A stretch of 22,364 nt of DNA from CAZPMO01 sp964587515 (lineage in GTDB: Bacteria > Pseudomonadota > Alphaproteobacteria > MPNO01): NCBI GenBank assembly GCA_964587515.1, contig CAZPMO010000070.1, positions 1-22,364 of the forward strand, read 5' to 3'. Within the stretch, counting starts at the first letter, position 1; the number at the start of each line of letters is the position of its first letter. A program made the position numbers and the translations under genes. Below, one piece after another: positions 16,217-22,364 of the stretch. Under the pieces are notes generated by a model that saw only the letters and a list, made by a program, of their open reading frames with translations, was not told where the DNA came from and did not search any database.

Positions 16217-16831
16217 TCAACGTCTTTCCCAGAACTCCGAGGCTTTGTTGGCCCGAGGAAACGCTTCGTCCGGGACGGGCGTTCCCAGGAATTCGCACAG
16301 CGGTCCCCAGCCGTCGCGCACGTCAAAACAGAGAAGCCGGTCGGGGGCGATCGTCGCGGTAACGGTTTCGGCGTGTTTCTCATAGGCCGCGACCCCCGCC
16401 GCCTTGTCGTCGAGATCGGCCTTCATTGTCATGCGCCACAGATGGGCCGACATCTCCCGCACCGCCGTGACGTGAGGCGATGCTTCATCGGGGGTGTTTT
16501 CCAGCGCGATCATGAACGTGTTGGAATAGCTCTCCCACCAGCTTTCGAACGTGCGCATGGTGAGGATCACCTTGGCGTCCGGATACGCATCGGCAAGCTC
16601 GCGCCAGAAATATGACGAGGGATAGTCCACGCATGCATTGTAGCCCCGAAGCAGCACCTCCCAATCCGCCGGTTCGCCGGCGATGGCCGCCTGCCATCCG
16701 GGCAGTTGCTCCGGGTGCTCGAAAACTTCAATCATGTGGTGGCAAGGACCGAAGCCCAGCCGCTCCAACGCGAACTTGAGCGACTTGGTTCCGGTGCGCC
16801 CCAGCGTGGCTCCAATGACCGAAATTCCCAT
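16217..16831 (-). CDS. Sulfotransferase family protein
   Basis: A 204-residue cytoplasmic protein resembling the short bacterial sulfotransferases (Sulfotransfer_4 type). GRTGTKSLKFAL (11-22) is the P-loop-like 5'-phosphosulfate-binding loop and LTMRTFESWWESY (90-102) matches the 3'-phosphate-binding segment of PAPS. The enzyme would move a sulfuryl group from PAPS to an unknown acceptor. Members without proven sulfotransferase activity are common, so the substrate and even the reaction remain open. The ATG at 16831 has GAGAGGTGAG directly upstream. It stands alone: it converges on the CMD gene, and upstream lies a spacer with no clear gene. Confidence 0.85.
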   Translation of the reverse strand: MGISVIGATLGRTGTKSLKFALERLGFGPCHHMIEVFEHPEQLPGWQAAIAGEPADWEVLLRGYNACVDYPSSYFWRELADAYPDAKVILTMRTFESWWESYSNTFMIALENTPDEASPHVTAVREMSAHLWRMTMKADLDDKAAGVAAYEKHAETVTATIAPDRLLCFDVRDGWGPLCEFLGTPVPDEAFPRANKASEFWERR

Positions 16832-17240
16832 TGCTCACCTCTCGAAACGGATGCGCGCCCGGCAAAAAGGGCAAAAGCTCAGCCTCTTACGACGGAACGA
16901 CTCCGAACTGCGGTACGGCCGTTAGCGGCAGTCACTACGCTGACAAAGAACCCTAAAATTCACGTTCCGGATGGCTCTGAAAATACGACCGGTGTATCGA
17001 TTTGAAAATAGACCTCGAAGAAGGCGACAGCAACATTGCCGGAATATTGAGGGCGGTCCAGCAAGAAATTGACATGAGAAAATTCATCGCACGGGAGCTC
17101 CGTTATTGGCGGCATTCTGCCGTCCCACCCATTTGAACCGAGGTCCGAATTACCCCCGAAAGCCGTCATCGGGGGTGATGTGCTCGAGGCTTCTTTCCGA
17201 TAGGCTGTTTTGGTTGCAACGGATCTATTGGGACCTGAAC
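16832..17240. other. Intergenic stretch without a confident gene
   Basis: 409 bp of lower GC than its neighbours. It must hold the promoters for the minus-strand sulfotransferase and the plus-strand binding-protein-like gene. It contains a strong hairpin at 17152-17176 and a doubtful short open frame at 17002-17136. The minus-strand open frame 16960-17253 resembles nothing known and has no ribosome site I can see. Confidence 0.6.
17152..17176. promoter_or_regulatory. Strong inverted repeat upstream of the binding-protein-like gene
   Basis: ACCCCCGA (17152-17159) and TCGGGGGT (17169-17176) are perfect 8-bp inverted arms with a 9-nt loop, ending 64 bp before the ATG at 17241. There is no T-run after it. 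It could be an operator, an RNA hairpin in the leader, or a terminator remnant. Confidence 0.45.
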
Positions 17241-17987
17241 ATGAGCGAGCCAACCGCCGATCCGCGTATCGCGGACATCGTTGAAGCCGGCGTCATCCGA
17301 CTGGCGCTGTTCCTGCCGCAATTCGTCGAGACCTCGAGCGGCGAGATCGACCCGAAAGGCGCCGGTCTCGTGGGCCAACGGCTGCTGGCTCCGCTCGCCG
17401 AGCGGTTGAACCTGACCCTGAAGCTCATCGGACGGCCGAGCCCGCCCAAGGCGATCGAGACCCTCCTCGCCGGCGAGGCCGACGCGATATTCATGGGCAT
17501 CCAGGGGTCCCGCCAGTCGCGCGTCGCGTTCACCGCGCCCGTCATCCGGTTCGACTACGGCTATATGGTCCCCGACGGCTCGCCCATCGCGGAGGCTTCC
17601 GAGGTCGACCGACCGGGCCGGCGCATATCGGCGGTCCGGGGTCATGCGTCGACGATGACGCTGGAGGGCTCGATCGAGCATGCCGAGATCCTGCTCTCCG
17701 AGGTTCCGAAACAGGCCTTTGCGCTGTTCCGCGACGGCGGCGCGGACGTGTTCGCGATCCCGCGCGTGGAGCTGTTCGAATATGCGCCGGCGATGCCGGG
17801 CTCGCGCATCCTGGCCGAAGGGTTCGGCTTCAACACCGTGGGCTTCGCCGTCACCATGGACAGATCGCCTCTCCTCGGCTTTATGGAAGAATATGTCGCC
17901 GACACGAAAGCGTCCGGCATCGTCCAACGCATTCTGGACGACTCGGGGCTGGCCGCGCGCGGCGTCGGGGTCGCGAACGCGCCGTAA
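17241..17987 (+). CDS. Solute-binding-protein family 3-like protein without signal peptide
   Basis: A 248-residue protein with the fold pattern of amino-acid-type periplasmic binding proteins (SBP_bac_3): start RIADIVEAGVIRLAL, the LAPLAERLNLTL segment, LLAGEADAIFMG (75-86), SRQSRVAFTAPVI (90-102), the second lobe from about 125 to 195, and a C-terminal return helix. No signal peptide or lipobox is visible from this ATG or from the upstream in-frame ATG at 17178, so the product is probably cytoplasmic. Leaderless members of this family are known to me in Alphaproteobacteria but their role is unclear. No permease or ATPase gene is adjacent. The ribosome site before 17241 is weak. It converges on ilvE. 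Confidence 0.8.
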   Translation: MSEPTADPRIADIVEAGVIRLALFLPQFVETSSGEIDPKGAGLVGQRLLAPLAERLNLTLKLIGRPSPPKAIETLLAGEADAIFMGIQGSRQSRVAFTAPVIRFDYGYMVPDGSPIAEASEVDRPGRRISAVRGHASTMTLEGSIEHAEILLSEVPKQAFALFRDGGADVFAIPRVELFEYAPAMPGSRILAEGFGFNTVGFAVTMDRSPLLGFMEEYVADTKASGIVQRILDDSGLAARGVGVANAP

Positions 17988-18069
17988 TACACCTCGGCGC
18001 CCCGTACCGGACCCGACAGCGTTTGGAGTTTTTGCGAGATCGACTGGAGGGGACTTCGATTATGTCTTC

Positions 18070-18102
18070 GACAAAATTGTCATGCGCGGGCTTGACCCGC
18101 GC
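18070..18102. repeat. REP-like palindromic element between convergent genes
   Basis: GCGCGGG (18084-18090), loop CTTGA, CCCGCGC (18096-18102) forms a perfect 7-bp stem, preceded by GACAA-AA-TTGTC (18070-18081). The core with GGGCTTGACCC, flanked by TGTCATG and CCATG, matches from memory a dispersed intergenic repeat common in alphaproteobacterial genomes. Between the binding-protein-like gene and ilvE it may also end transcription from both sides. Confidence 0.6.
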
Positions 18103-18138
18103 AACCATGTTTCAAAGTTTCGTAATGTCGATCGTCCC

Positions 18139-19017
18139 CTACGCCGCTGGGGGGCTTCGGACCAGCTTGTCGTAGTCTTCCATCAGCGCCTTGGTGATGG
18201 GGCCGACCTGATAGTTGTGCTGGTCGATCTCGCCGACCGGGGTGACTTCGGCGGCGGTGCCGGTCACGAAAATCTCATCCGCCTTGGCGAACTCGTCGGG
18301 CATCAGGACGCGCTCGACAATATCGATGCCCCGCAGCCGCGCGAGCTCCATCACGGTGCGCCGCGTGATGCCGTCCAGGAAACAGTCCGGGATCGGGGTG
18401 TGCAGCACGCCCTCCTGCGCCAGGAAAATATTGGCGCCGGTGGTCTCGGCGATGCGCCCGCGATAGTCCAGCATCAGCGCGTCGTCATAGCCCTCGTCCT
18501 CCGCTTTGTGCTTCGAAAGCGTGCAGATCATATAGAGGCCGGCCGCCTTGGAATGGACCGGCGCCGATTCCGGCGACGGGCGTTTCCAGTCGGACGTCTT
18601 CAGCCTTATCCCCTTCATCCGCGCCTCGGGCGAGAAATAAGACGGCCATTCCCACACCGCGATCGCCATGTGAATCACGCTCTGCTGCGCCGACACGCCC
18701 ATCATTTCGCTGCCGCGCCACGCGACGGGGCGCACATAGGCGTCGTCGAATCCCTGCGCCGCGACGGTCTCGAGCGTCGCCGCGTCGATTTCTTCGACGC
18801 TATAGGGGATCTCGAAGCCCAGCGCGGCCGCCGAATCGATCAGCCTCTGGCTGTGATCGCGCAGCCTGAAGATCGAGCCGTTATAGACGCGTTCGCCCTC
18901 GAACACGCAGCTCGCGTAGTGCAGCGCGTGGGTCAGTATATGCACGTTGCACTCGCGCCACGGCTTCAGTTTGCCGTCGAACCAGATGTTTCCGTCGTGA
19001 TCGTCGAAGTTCAGCAT
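18139..19017 (-). CDS. ilvE: Branched-chain amino acid aminotransferase
   Basis: A 292-residue class IV (fold type IV) PLP enzyme that interconverts Leu, Ile and Val with their 2-oxo acids using 2-oxoglutarate/glutamate. Landmarks: LTHALHYASCVFEG (28-41), the HSKAAGLY segment in which K157 is the PLP lysine, E191 with TTGANIF, and DGITRRTVMELA near residue 220. The length is slightly below the E. coli enzyme and normal for alphaproteobacterial forms. It is divergent from a MarR-family regulator across 91 bp, suggesting that the regulator controls it. The ribosome site before the ATG at 19017 is weak (ACGGGG). D-amino-acid transaminase or aminodeoxychorismate lyase are related but less likely. 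Confidence 0.94.
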   Translation of the reverse strand: MLNFDDHDGNIWFDGKLKPWRECNVHILTHALHYASCVFEGERVYNGSIFRLRDHSQRLIDSAAALGFEIPYSVEEIDAATLETVAAQGFDDAYVRPVAWRGSEMMGVSAQQSVIHMAIAVWEWPSYFSPEARMKGIRLKTSDWKRPSPESAPVHSKAAGLYMICTLSKHKAEDEGYDDALMLDYRGRIAETTGANIFLAQEGVLHTPIPDCFLDGITRRTVMELARLRGIDIVERVLMPDEFAKADEIFVTGTAAEVTPVGEIDQHNYQVGPITKALMEDYDKLVRSPPAA

Positions 19018-19037
19018 GGGCGGGCCCCGTGAGCGGC

Positions 19038-19070
19038 GTTATTAATCGGAAGACATTTTATTCTAATAAC
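19038..19070. promoter_or_regulatory. Candidate operator, GTTATTA-N19-TAATAAC
   Basis: Perfect 7-bp inverted arms at 19038-19044 and 19064-19070, 21 bp upstream of the ilvE start, in a strikingly AT-rich stretch of a GC-rich genome. The position suits repression of ilvE by the adjacent MarR protein. The spacing is wide for one MarR dimer, so it may be two half-sites or two overlapping sites. No binding data. Confidence 0.4.
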
Positions 19071-19097
19071 TGTTGTGCGAAGTATCATTTAAGCGCA

Positions 19098-19114
19098 TAT
19101 AAGTCAACATGACT
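19098..19114 (+). promoter_or_regulatory. marR -10 element and overlapping palindrome at the start codon
   Basis: TATAAG (19098-19103) lies 5 bp before the marR ATG, so transcription would begin at or next to the ATG. No ribosome-binding sequence precedes the ATG, which fits a leaderless mRNA. The -35 is weak (TTGTGC 19073-19078, 19-bp spacer). AGTCA-ACA-TGACT (19102-19114) spans the predicted start point and could be an autoregulatory operator. Confidence 0.4.
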
Positions 19115-19600
19115 GACATAAAGGCCGGTGTTAACCCGCTTTTCCTGCGGGAAGAGGATCTGCGCCAGGGCATGGAGCTGCTGTTCTACGCCTATCGTGA
19201 TTTCACGGGCGAGCCGGACGCGATCCTCGCGAAGTACCGTTTCGGGCGCGCCCATCATCGGGTGATCCACTTCGTCGGGCGCAATCCGCAGATCACCGTG
19301 TCCGAACTTCTCGACATTCTGAAGATCACCAAGCAGAGCCTGTCGCGGGTGCTCAGCCAGCTGGTGCGCGAGGAATTCATCATCCAGCGGCCCGGACCGC
19401 GCGACCGCCGCCAGCGCCTTCTGGAGCTGACGCAAAAGGGCGTCGATCTCGAACGACAGCTTTCGGAAAGCCAGCGCCGTCGCATCGCCGAAGCCTATCG
19501 CGAGGCCGGCGCCGAGGCCGTCGAGGGGTATCGCAAGGTGCTGACGGGCATGATCAACGCCGCGGACCGGCGCAAGTTCCTCGGCCGCCGCGACGGCTGA
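19109..19600 (+). CDS. MarR family transcriptional regulator
   Basis: A 163-residue DNA-binding protein. Helices at both ends form the dimer interface. The winged helix-turn-helix runs about 45-110: QITVSELLDILKITKQSLSRVLSQL (scaffold and recognition helices about 61-85), then the wing PGPRDRRQRLLELT, with the Asp-Arg pair typical of MarR proteins. MarR regulators usually repress the divergent gene and themselves and are released by a small ligand, here perhaps a branched-chain amino acid, oxo acid or related compound. That ligand is inference from the ilvE neighbour. Translation probably starts on a leaderless mRNA. The phzF-like gene converges on it with 10 bp between. Confidence 0.93.
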   Translation: MTDIKAGVNPLFLREEDLRQGMELLFYAYRDFTGEPDAILAKYRFGRAHHRVIHFVGRNPQITVSELLDILKITKQSLSRVLSQLVREEFIIQRPGPRDRRQRLLELTQKGVDLERQLSESQRRRIAEAYREAGAEAVEGYRKVLTGMINAADRRKFLGRRDG

Positions 19601-19610
19601 CGACATATTA

Positions 19611-20390
19611 TTATTCCACGATCGTGCCTTCGAGGAACAGCGCGGCGCGGCCGGCGATGGCGACACGCGCGCCATTGTCCGTGCAGCTCAGCGCGCCGCC
19701 GCGCGGCGATATTTGGCGGGCTTGAAGCGATTCGCGGCCGAGCCGCGCCGACCAGTAGGGGATCAGCGTGCAGTGCGCCGATCCCGTGACCGGGTCCTCC
19801 GGAATGCCGTGGCCCGGCGCGAAGTAGCGCGAAACGAAATCGACCTCGTCGCCCGGCGCGGTGACGATAAGATCCGACGGGAACAGATCGGCGATCGCCG
19901 CCATGTCGGGCTCCAGCGTGCGCACCGCGGCTTCGTCCTTCAGCACCGCCATGTAATTGACCGCCTTCAGCGTTTCCTCCGGCGCGCATCCGAGCCCGCG
20001 CGAAATCTGTTCCGGCGTCGCGCACGCCGTCGCTGGCCGGGACGGAAAATCCATCGAAAGCAGCTCAACGTCCCGCGTGACTTCGAGAATGCCGCTGCGG
20101 GTCGAAAAGCGTACGGTTTCAAGATCCGTCCGCAGCCGATCGAAGATCAGCCACGCCGCCGCCAGCGTCGCGTGACCGCAGAGATCGACCTCTACCGTAG
20201 GCGTGAACCAGCGCAGCGCGTATCCGTCGCCCTCCGGTACGAAGAACGCGGTTTCGGCGAGGTTGTTCTCGGCCGCGATCGCCTGCATGCGCGCATCAGG
20301 CAGCCATGACTCCAGCGGGCAGATTGCCGCCGGGTTGCCCATGAAGACGCGCTCGGCGAAGGCGTCGATCTGATAGATCGGTATGGCCAT
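19611..20390 (-). CDS. PhzF family protein (phenazine biosynthesis-like epimerase/isomerase)
   Basis: A 259-residue protein of the PhzF/YddE family with the diaminopimelate-epimerase fold. Family residues seen: LAETAFF with E46, the counterpart of the PhzF catalytic Glu45; DLCGHATLA (69-77); and GIPEDPVTGSAHC in the second half. PhzF itself isomerises a dihydroanthranilate in phenazine synthesis, but no other phz gene is present, so this is one of the many homologues of unknown substrate. Its ATG at 20390 follows the pepF stop with no base between, so the two minus-strand genes are almost certainly one operon. Length is typical of the shorter members. Confidence 0.9.
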   Translation of the reverse strand: MAIPIYQIDAFAERVFMGNPAAICPLESWLPDARMQAIAAENNLAETAFFVPEGDGYALRWFTPTVEVDLCGHATLAAAWLIFDRLRTDLETVRFSTRSGILEVTRDVELLSMDFPSRPATACATPEQISRGLGCAPEETLKAVNYMAVLKDEAAVRTLEPDMAAIADLFPSDLIVTAPGDEVDFVSRYFAPGHGIPEDPVTGSAHCTLIPYWSARLGRESLQARQISPRGGALSCTDNGARVAIAGRAALFLEGTIVE

Positions 20391-22181
20391 TTACGCCATC
20401 GCCTCCAGCTCGTCGATCAGCCCGGCGACGATGCCGAGCCCCTTCGACCAGAAGGCGGGATCCGACGCGTCCAGCCCGAACGGCGCCAACAGTTCCTTGT
20501 GGCGCAGCGTGCCGCCGGCGCGCAGCATGTCGAGATATTTGCCGACGAAGGCGTCGTCGGCGTCTTCGAACACCGCATAAAGCGAATTCACCAGGCAATC
20601 TCCGAAGGCATAGGCGTAGACATAGAACGGCGCGTGGATGAAATGCGGGATATAGGTCCAGTACCAGCGGTAATCGTCCTCGAAGCGGATCGCCGGTCCC
20701 AGACTTTCCGCCTGGATGTCCATCCAGATATCGCATAGCCGCTCGGCGGTCATCTCGCCGTCGCGGCGCTCGCCGTGAACGCGGCTCTCGAAACGATAGA
20801 ACGCGATCTGGCGGACCACGGTGTTCAGCATGTCCTCGACCTTCGACGCCAGCAGCGCCTTGCGCCGGGCTGGATCCGTCTCGGCCGCCAGCAGCGCGCG
20901 GAAGGTCAGCATCTCGCCGAACACCGAGGCGGTTTCCGCCAGCGTCAGCGGCGTCGACGACATCAGCGGGCCCTGCTCGGCGGCCAGCACCTGATGCACG
21001 CCGTGGCCGAGCTCGTGGGCCAGCGTCATCACGTCGCGCGGCTTGCCGAGATAGTTCAGCAGCAGATAAGGGTGGGCCGCCGGTACGGTGGGATGGGCGA
21101 AGGCGCCGGCCGCCTTTCCCTCGCGCACCGGCGCGTCGATCCACGAATTGTCGAAAAACCGTTGCCCGACCGCCGCCAGCTCCGTGGAGAACCCGCCATA
21201 GGCGTCGAGAACGATGGCGCGCGCCTCGTCCCATGGGATGAGGCGTTCATCGGCCTCGGGCAGCGGCGCGTTGCGGTCCCAGTAGTCCAGCGTCTCGCCG
21301 CCGAACCAGCCCGCCTTCAGCCGGTAATAGCGGTGCGACAGGCGCGGGAACGATTCGACGACCGCCGCCACCAGCGCCTCGACCACCCCGTCCTCGACGC
21401 AGTTGGCGAGGTTGCGCGCCGATTCGGGCGCGGCGAAGGACCGCCAGCGATCCTCGATTTCCTTGTCCTTGGCCAGCGTGTTGGTGACCAGCGTGAAAAT
21501 CCGCGCGTTCTCGCCCAGGGTCTGGCCCAGCGCGCAGGCCGCGTCGCGACGCACGCGGGTATCCGGGTCGGACAGCAGGTTCAACACCTGTTCCGACGTC
21601 AGCGCCTCGCCGTTCAGCGGAAATCGCAACGCCGCCATGGTTTCGTCGAACAGCCGGTTCCACGCCGCGCGCCCGGCGACGCTCTTGTCGTGCAGCAGGC
21701 GCTCCAGGTTTTCGTCCAACTGGTGCGGCAGGAAGGCGCGGGTGTCGCGCAGCCACGGGCCGTAATGCGCCACCCGGGGCTCGGCCAGCCTGGTCTCGAT
21801 GGCGCTGTCGTCCAGCGTGTTGATCTCCAGGGTGAAGAACAGCGTCTCCGCCGAGACCGCGTTCACGCGCTCCTGCATGGTTTGATAGAAGCGCCCGCCA
21901 TCGGGGTCGGTAATGTCCGACGAATAGACAAGCTGGGCGTAGCTCATGATCCGGCCCATGGTCTCGTCGAGCGCTTCGTACTCGGCGATGGCGCAGGCGA
22001 AGTCGCGGTCGTCGAGGTCGGCGAGGCGGCCGTGATAGCTTTTATGGAACGCCGCCGCCTCGCTTTCGATGCGGGCGAGGTCGCCGGCGAGTTCCGGGCT
22101 TTCCGGGCCGGGATAAAGGTCGTCGAGATCCCATTCGGGCAACGCGCCGAGCTTCGGCGCGGATTGGGCGGCGGCGGTCAT
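20391..22181 (-). CDS. pepF: Oligoendopeptidase F (M3 family metallopeptidase)
   Basis: A 596-residue cytoplasmic zinc peptidase that cuts short peptides. The zinc motif is H389-E390-L-G-H393 and the third ligand is E416 in LTLAETASVFGE, 23 residues later. The N-terminal half is the helical oligopeptidase F domain, and the C-terminal HAPFYVYAYAFGDCLVN segment is typical of the family. I place the start at the ATG 22181, which has GGGAGA about 7 bases upstream. The open frame continues to 22250, but that extension is unlike family members. The stop directly touches the phzF-like ATG. Likely role is recycling of peptides; the window gives no link to a peptide signal. Confidence 0.94.
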   Translation of the reverse strand: MTAAAQSAPKLGALPEWDLDDLYPGPESPELAGDLARIESEAAAFHKSYHGRLADLDDRDFACAIAEYEALDETMGRIMSYAQLVYSSDITDPDGGRFYQTMQERVNAVSAETLFFTLEINTLDDSAIETRLAEPRVAHYGPWLRDTRAFLPHQLDENLERLLHDKSVAGRAAWNRLFDETMAALRFPLNGEALTSEQVLNLLSDPDTRVRRDAACALGQTLGENARIFTLVTNTLAKDKEIEDRWRSFAAPESARNLANCVEDGVVEALVAAVVESFPRLSHRYYRLKAGWFGGETLDYWDRNAPLPEADERLIPWDEARAIVLDAYGGFSTELAAVGQRFFDNSWIDAPVREGKAAGAFAHPTVPAAHPYLLLNYLGKPRDVMTLAHELGHGVHQVLAAEQGPLMSSTPLTLAETASVFGEMLTFRALLAAETDPARRKALLASKVEDMLNTVVRQIAFYRFESRVHGERRDGEMTAERLCDIWMDIQAESLGPAIRFEDDYRWYWTYIPHFIHAPFYVYAYAFGDCLVNSLYAVFEDADDAFVGKYLDMLRAGGTLRHKELLAPFGLDASDPAFWSKGLGIVAGLIDELEAMA

Positions 22182-22282
22182 GCTGTTCTCCCGAAACGCG
22201 CGCCGAATAGACCCCGCCACCCCCCCTTTGGTCAAGCGGCTCGGCGTCAATGCGATCGCGCCTGATGGTGGACGGCTTTCCT

Positions 22283-22325
22283 AGTCCTTCGAGACGCACC
22301 CTTCGGGTGCTCCTCATCCTGGAGA
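22283..22325. repeat. REP-like palindromic element
   Basis: GCACCC (22296-22301), loop TTC, GGGTGC (22305-22310) forms a perfect stem within AGTCCTTCGAGACG...CTCCTCATCCTGGAG. From memory this resembles the GTCCTTCGAGACGC...GCTCCTCAGGATGAGG repeat scattered between genes in many alphaproteobacteria. It sits about 100 bp upstream of pepF, beyond its promoter region, and may end the gene beyond the window. Confidence 0.6.
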
Positions 22326-22364
22326 CCTTTGCGTGGGGGGTGATTTGGGGTGGACGGGTATTGT

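Noticed and set aside
16960..17253. 97-codon minus-strand frame in the low-GC spacer
   Set aside because: No ribosome site, overlaps the start of the binding-protein-like gene, and shows no family resemblance.
19611..20390. Phenazine biosynthesis cluster
   Set aside because: Only the PhzF homologue is present; no phzA/B, D, E or G neighbour, and PhzF-like proteins occur in many organisms that make no phenazines.
20775..22265. Plus-strand open frame of 496 codons opposite pepF
   Set aside because: Antisense to a complete M3 peptidase with all catalytic residues; the translation is Arg/Gln/Gly-rich and resembles nothing.

Overview
This looks like a draft (metagenome or contig-level) fragment of an alphaproteobacterial chromosome, most like a Rhodospirillales-type organism. 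The signs are high GC, strong G/C at third codon positions, alphaproteobacterial gene pairings (uvrC-pgsA-Moco genes; divergent ilvE/marR) and two intergenic palindromes resembling repeats common in alphaproteobacterial genomes. A run of 45 N inside moaE shows the assembly is not closed. I see no tRNA, rRNA, CRISPR array, transposase, integrase or phage gene. Almost all of the window is ordinary core or catabolic metabolism.

Layout. (1) 1-2937, plus strand: an M-S-L operon for a molybdenum hydroxylase of the xanthine/CO dehydrogenase family (tail of the FAD subunit, 2Fe-2S subunit, Mo subunit), with overlapping start and stop codons. (2) 2946-6219, minus strand: a CPA2 K+/H+ antiporter with an RCK domain, a pirin and an orphan fliL. 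(3) 6413-7399, plus: a CaCA-family Na+/Ca2+-type antiporter broken by an in-frame stop exactly at its second ion-binding glutamate codon. (4) 7446-8690, plus: a pteridine-reductase-like SDR and a dihydroneopterin aldolase (folB), separated by a three-copy 12-bp tandem repeat. (5) About 8.7-14.16 kb, plus: uvrC, pgsA, mobB, moeA, moaD and moaE, tightly packed from pgsA on, behind an AT-rich leader with a good sigma70-like promoter. (6) 14.18-16.04 kb: divergent Rieske oxygenase and carboxymuconolactone-decarboxylase-family genes. (7) 16.2-18.0 kb: a small sulfotransferase (minus), 409 bp without a confident gene, and a periplasmic-binding-protein-like protein without signal peptide (plus). (8) 18.1-19.6 kb: ilvE (minus) and a divergent MarR regulator sharing a 91-bp AT-rich control region with inverted repeats. 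(9) 19.6-22.2 kb, minus: phzF-like and pepF genes that abut exactly, then a REP-like palindrome near the window end.

How the genes fit. The Moco genes (mobB, moeA, moaD, moaE) supply the cofactor that the Mo hydroxylase at the left end needs, although that enzyme is about 9 kb away and separately transcribed. The SDR and FolB both act on pterins and probably belong to folate or tetrahydropterin synthesis. The K+/H+ and Na+/Ca2+-type antiporters are divergently placed ion-homeostasis genes. I did not find a convincing new multi-gene system. The best leads are the stop codon on the catalytic Glu of the CaCA exchanger, the ilvE/marR control region with a probably leaderless marR, the unassigned Mo hydroxylase with a PFRGVAR active-site loop, and the Rieske/CMD pair.
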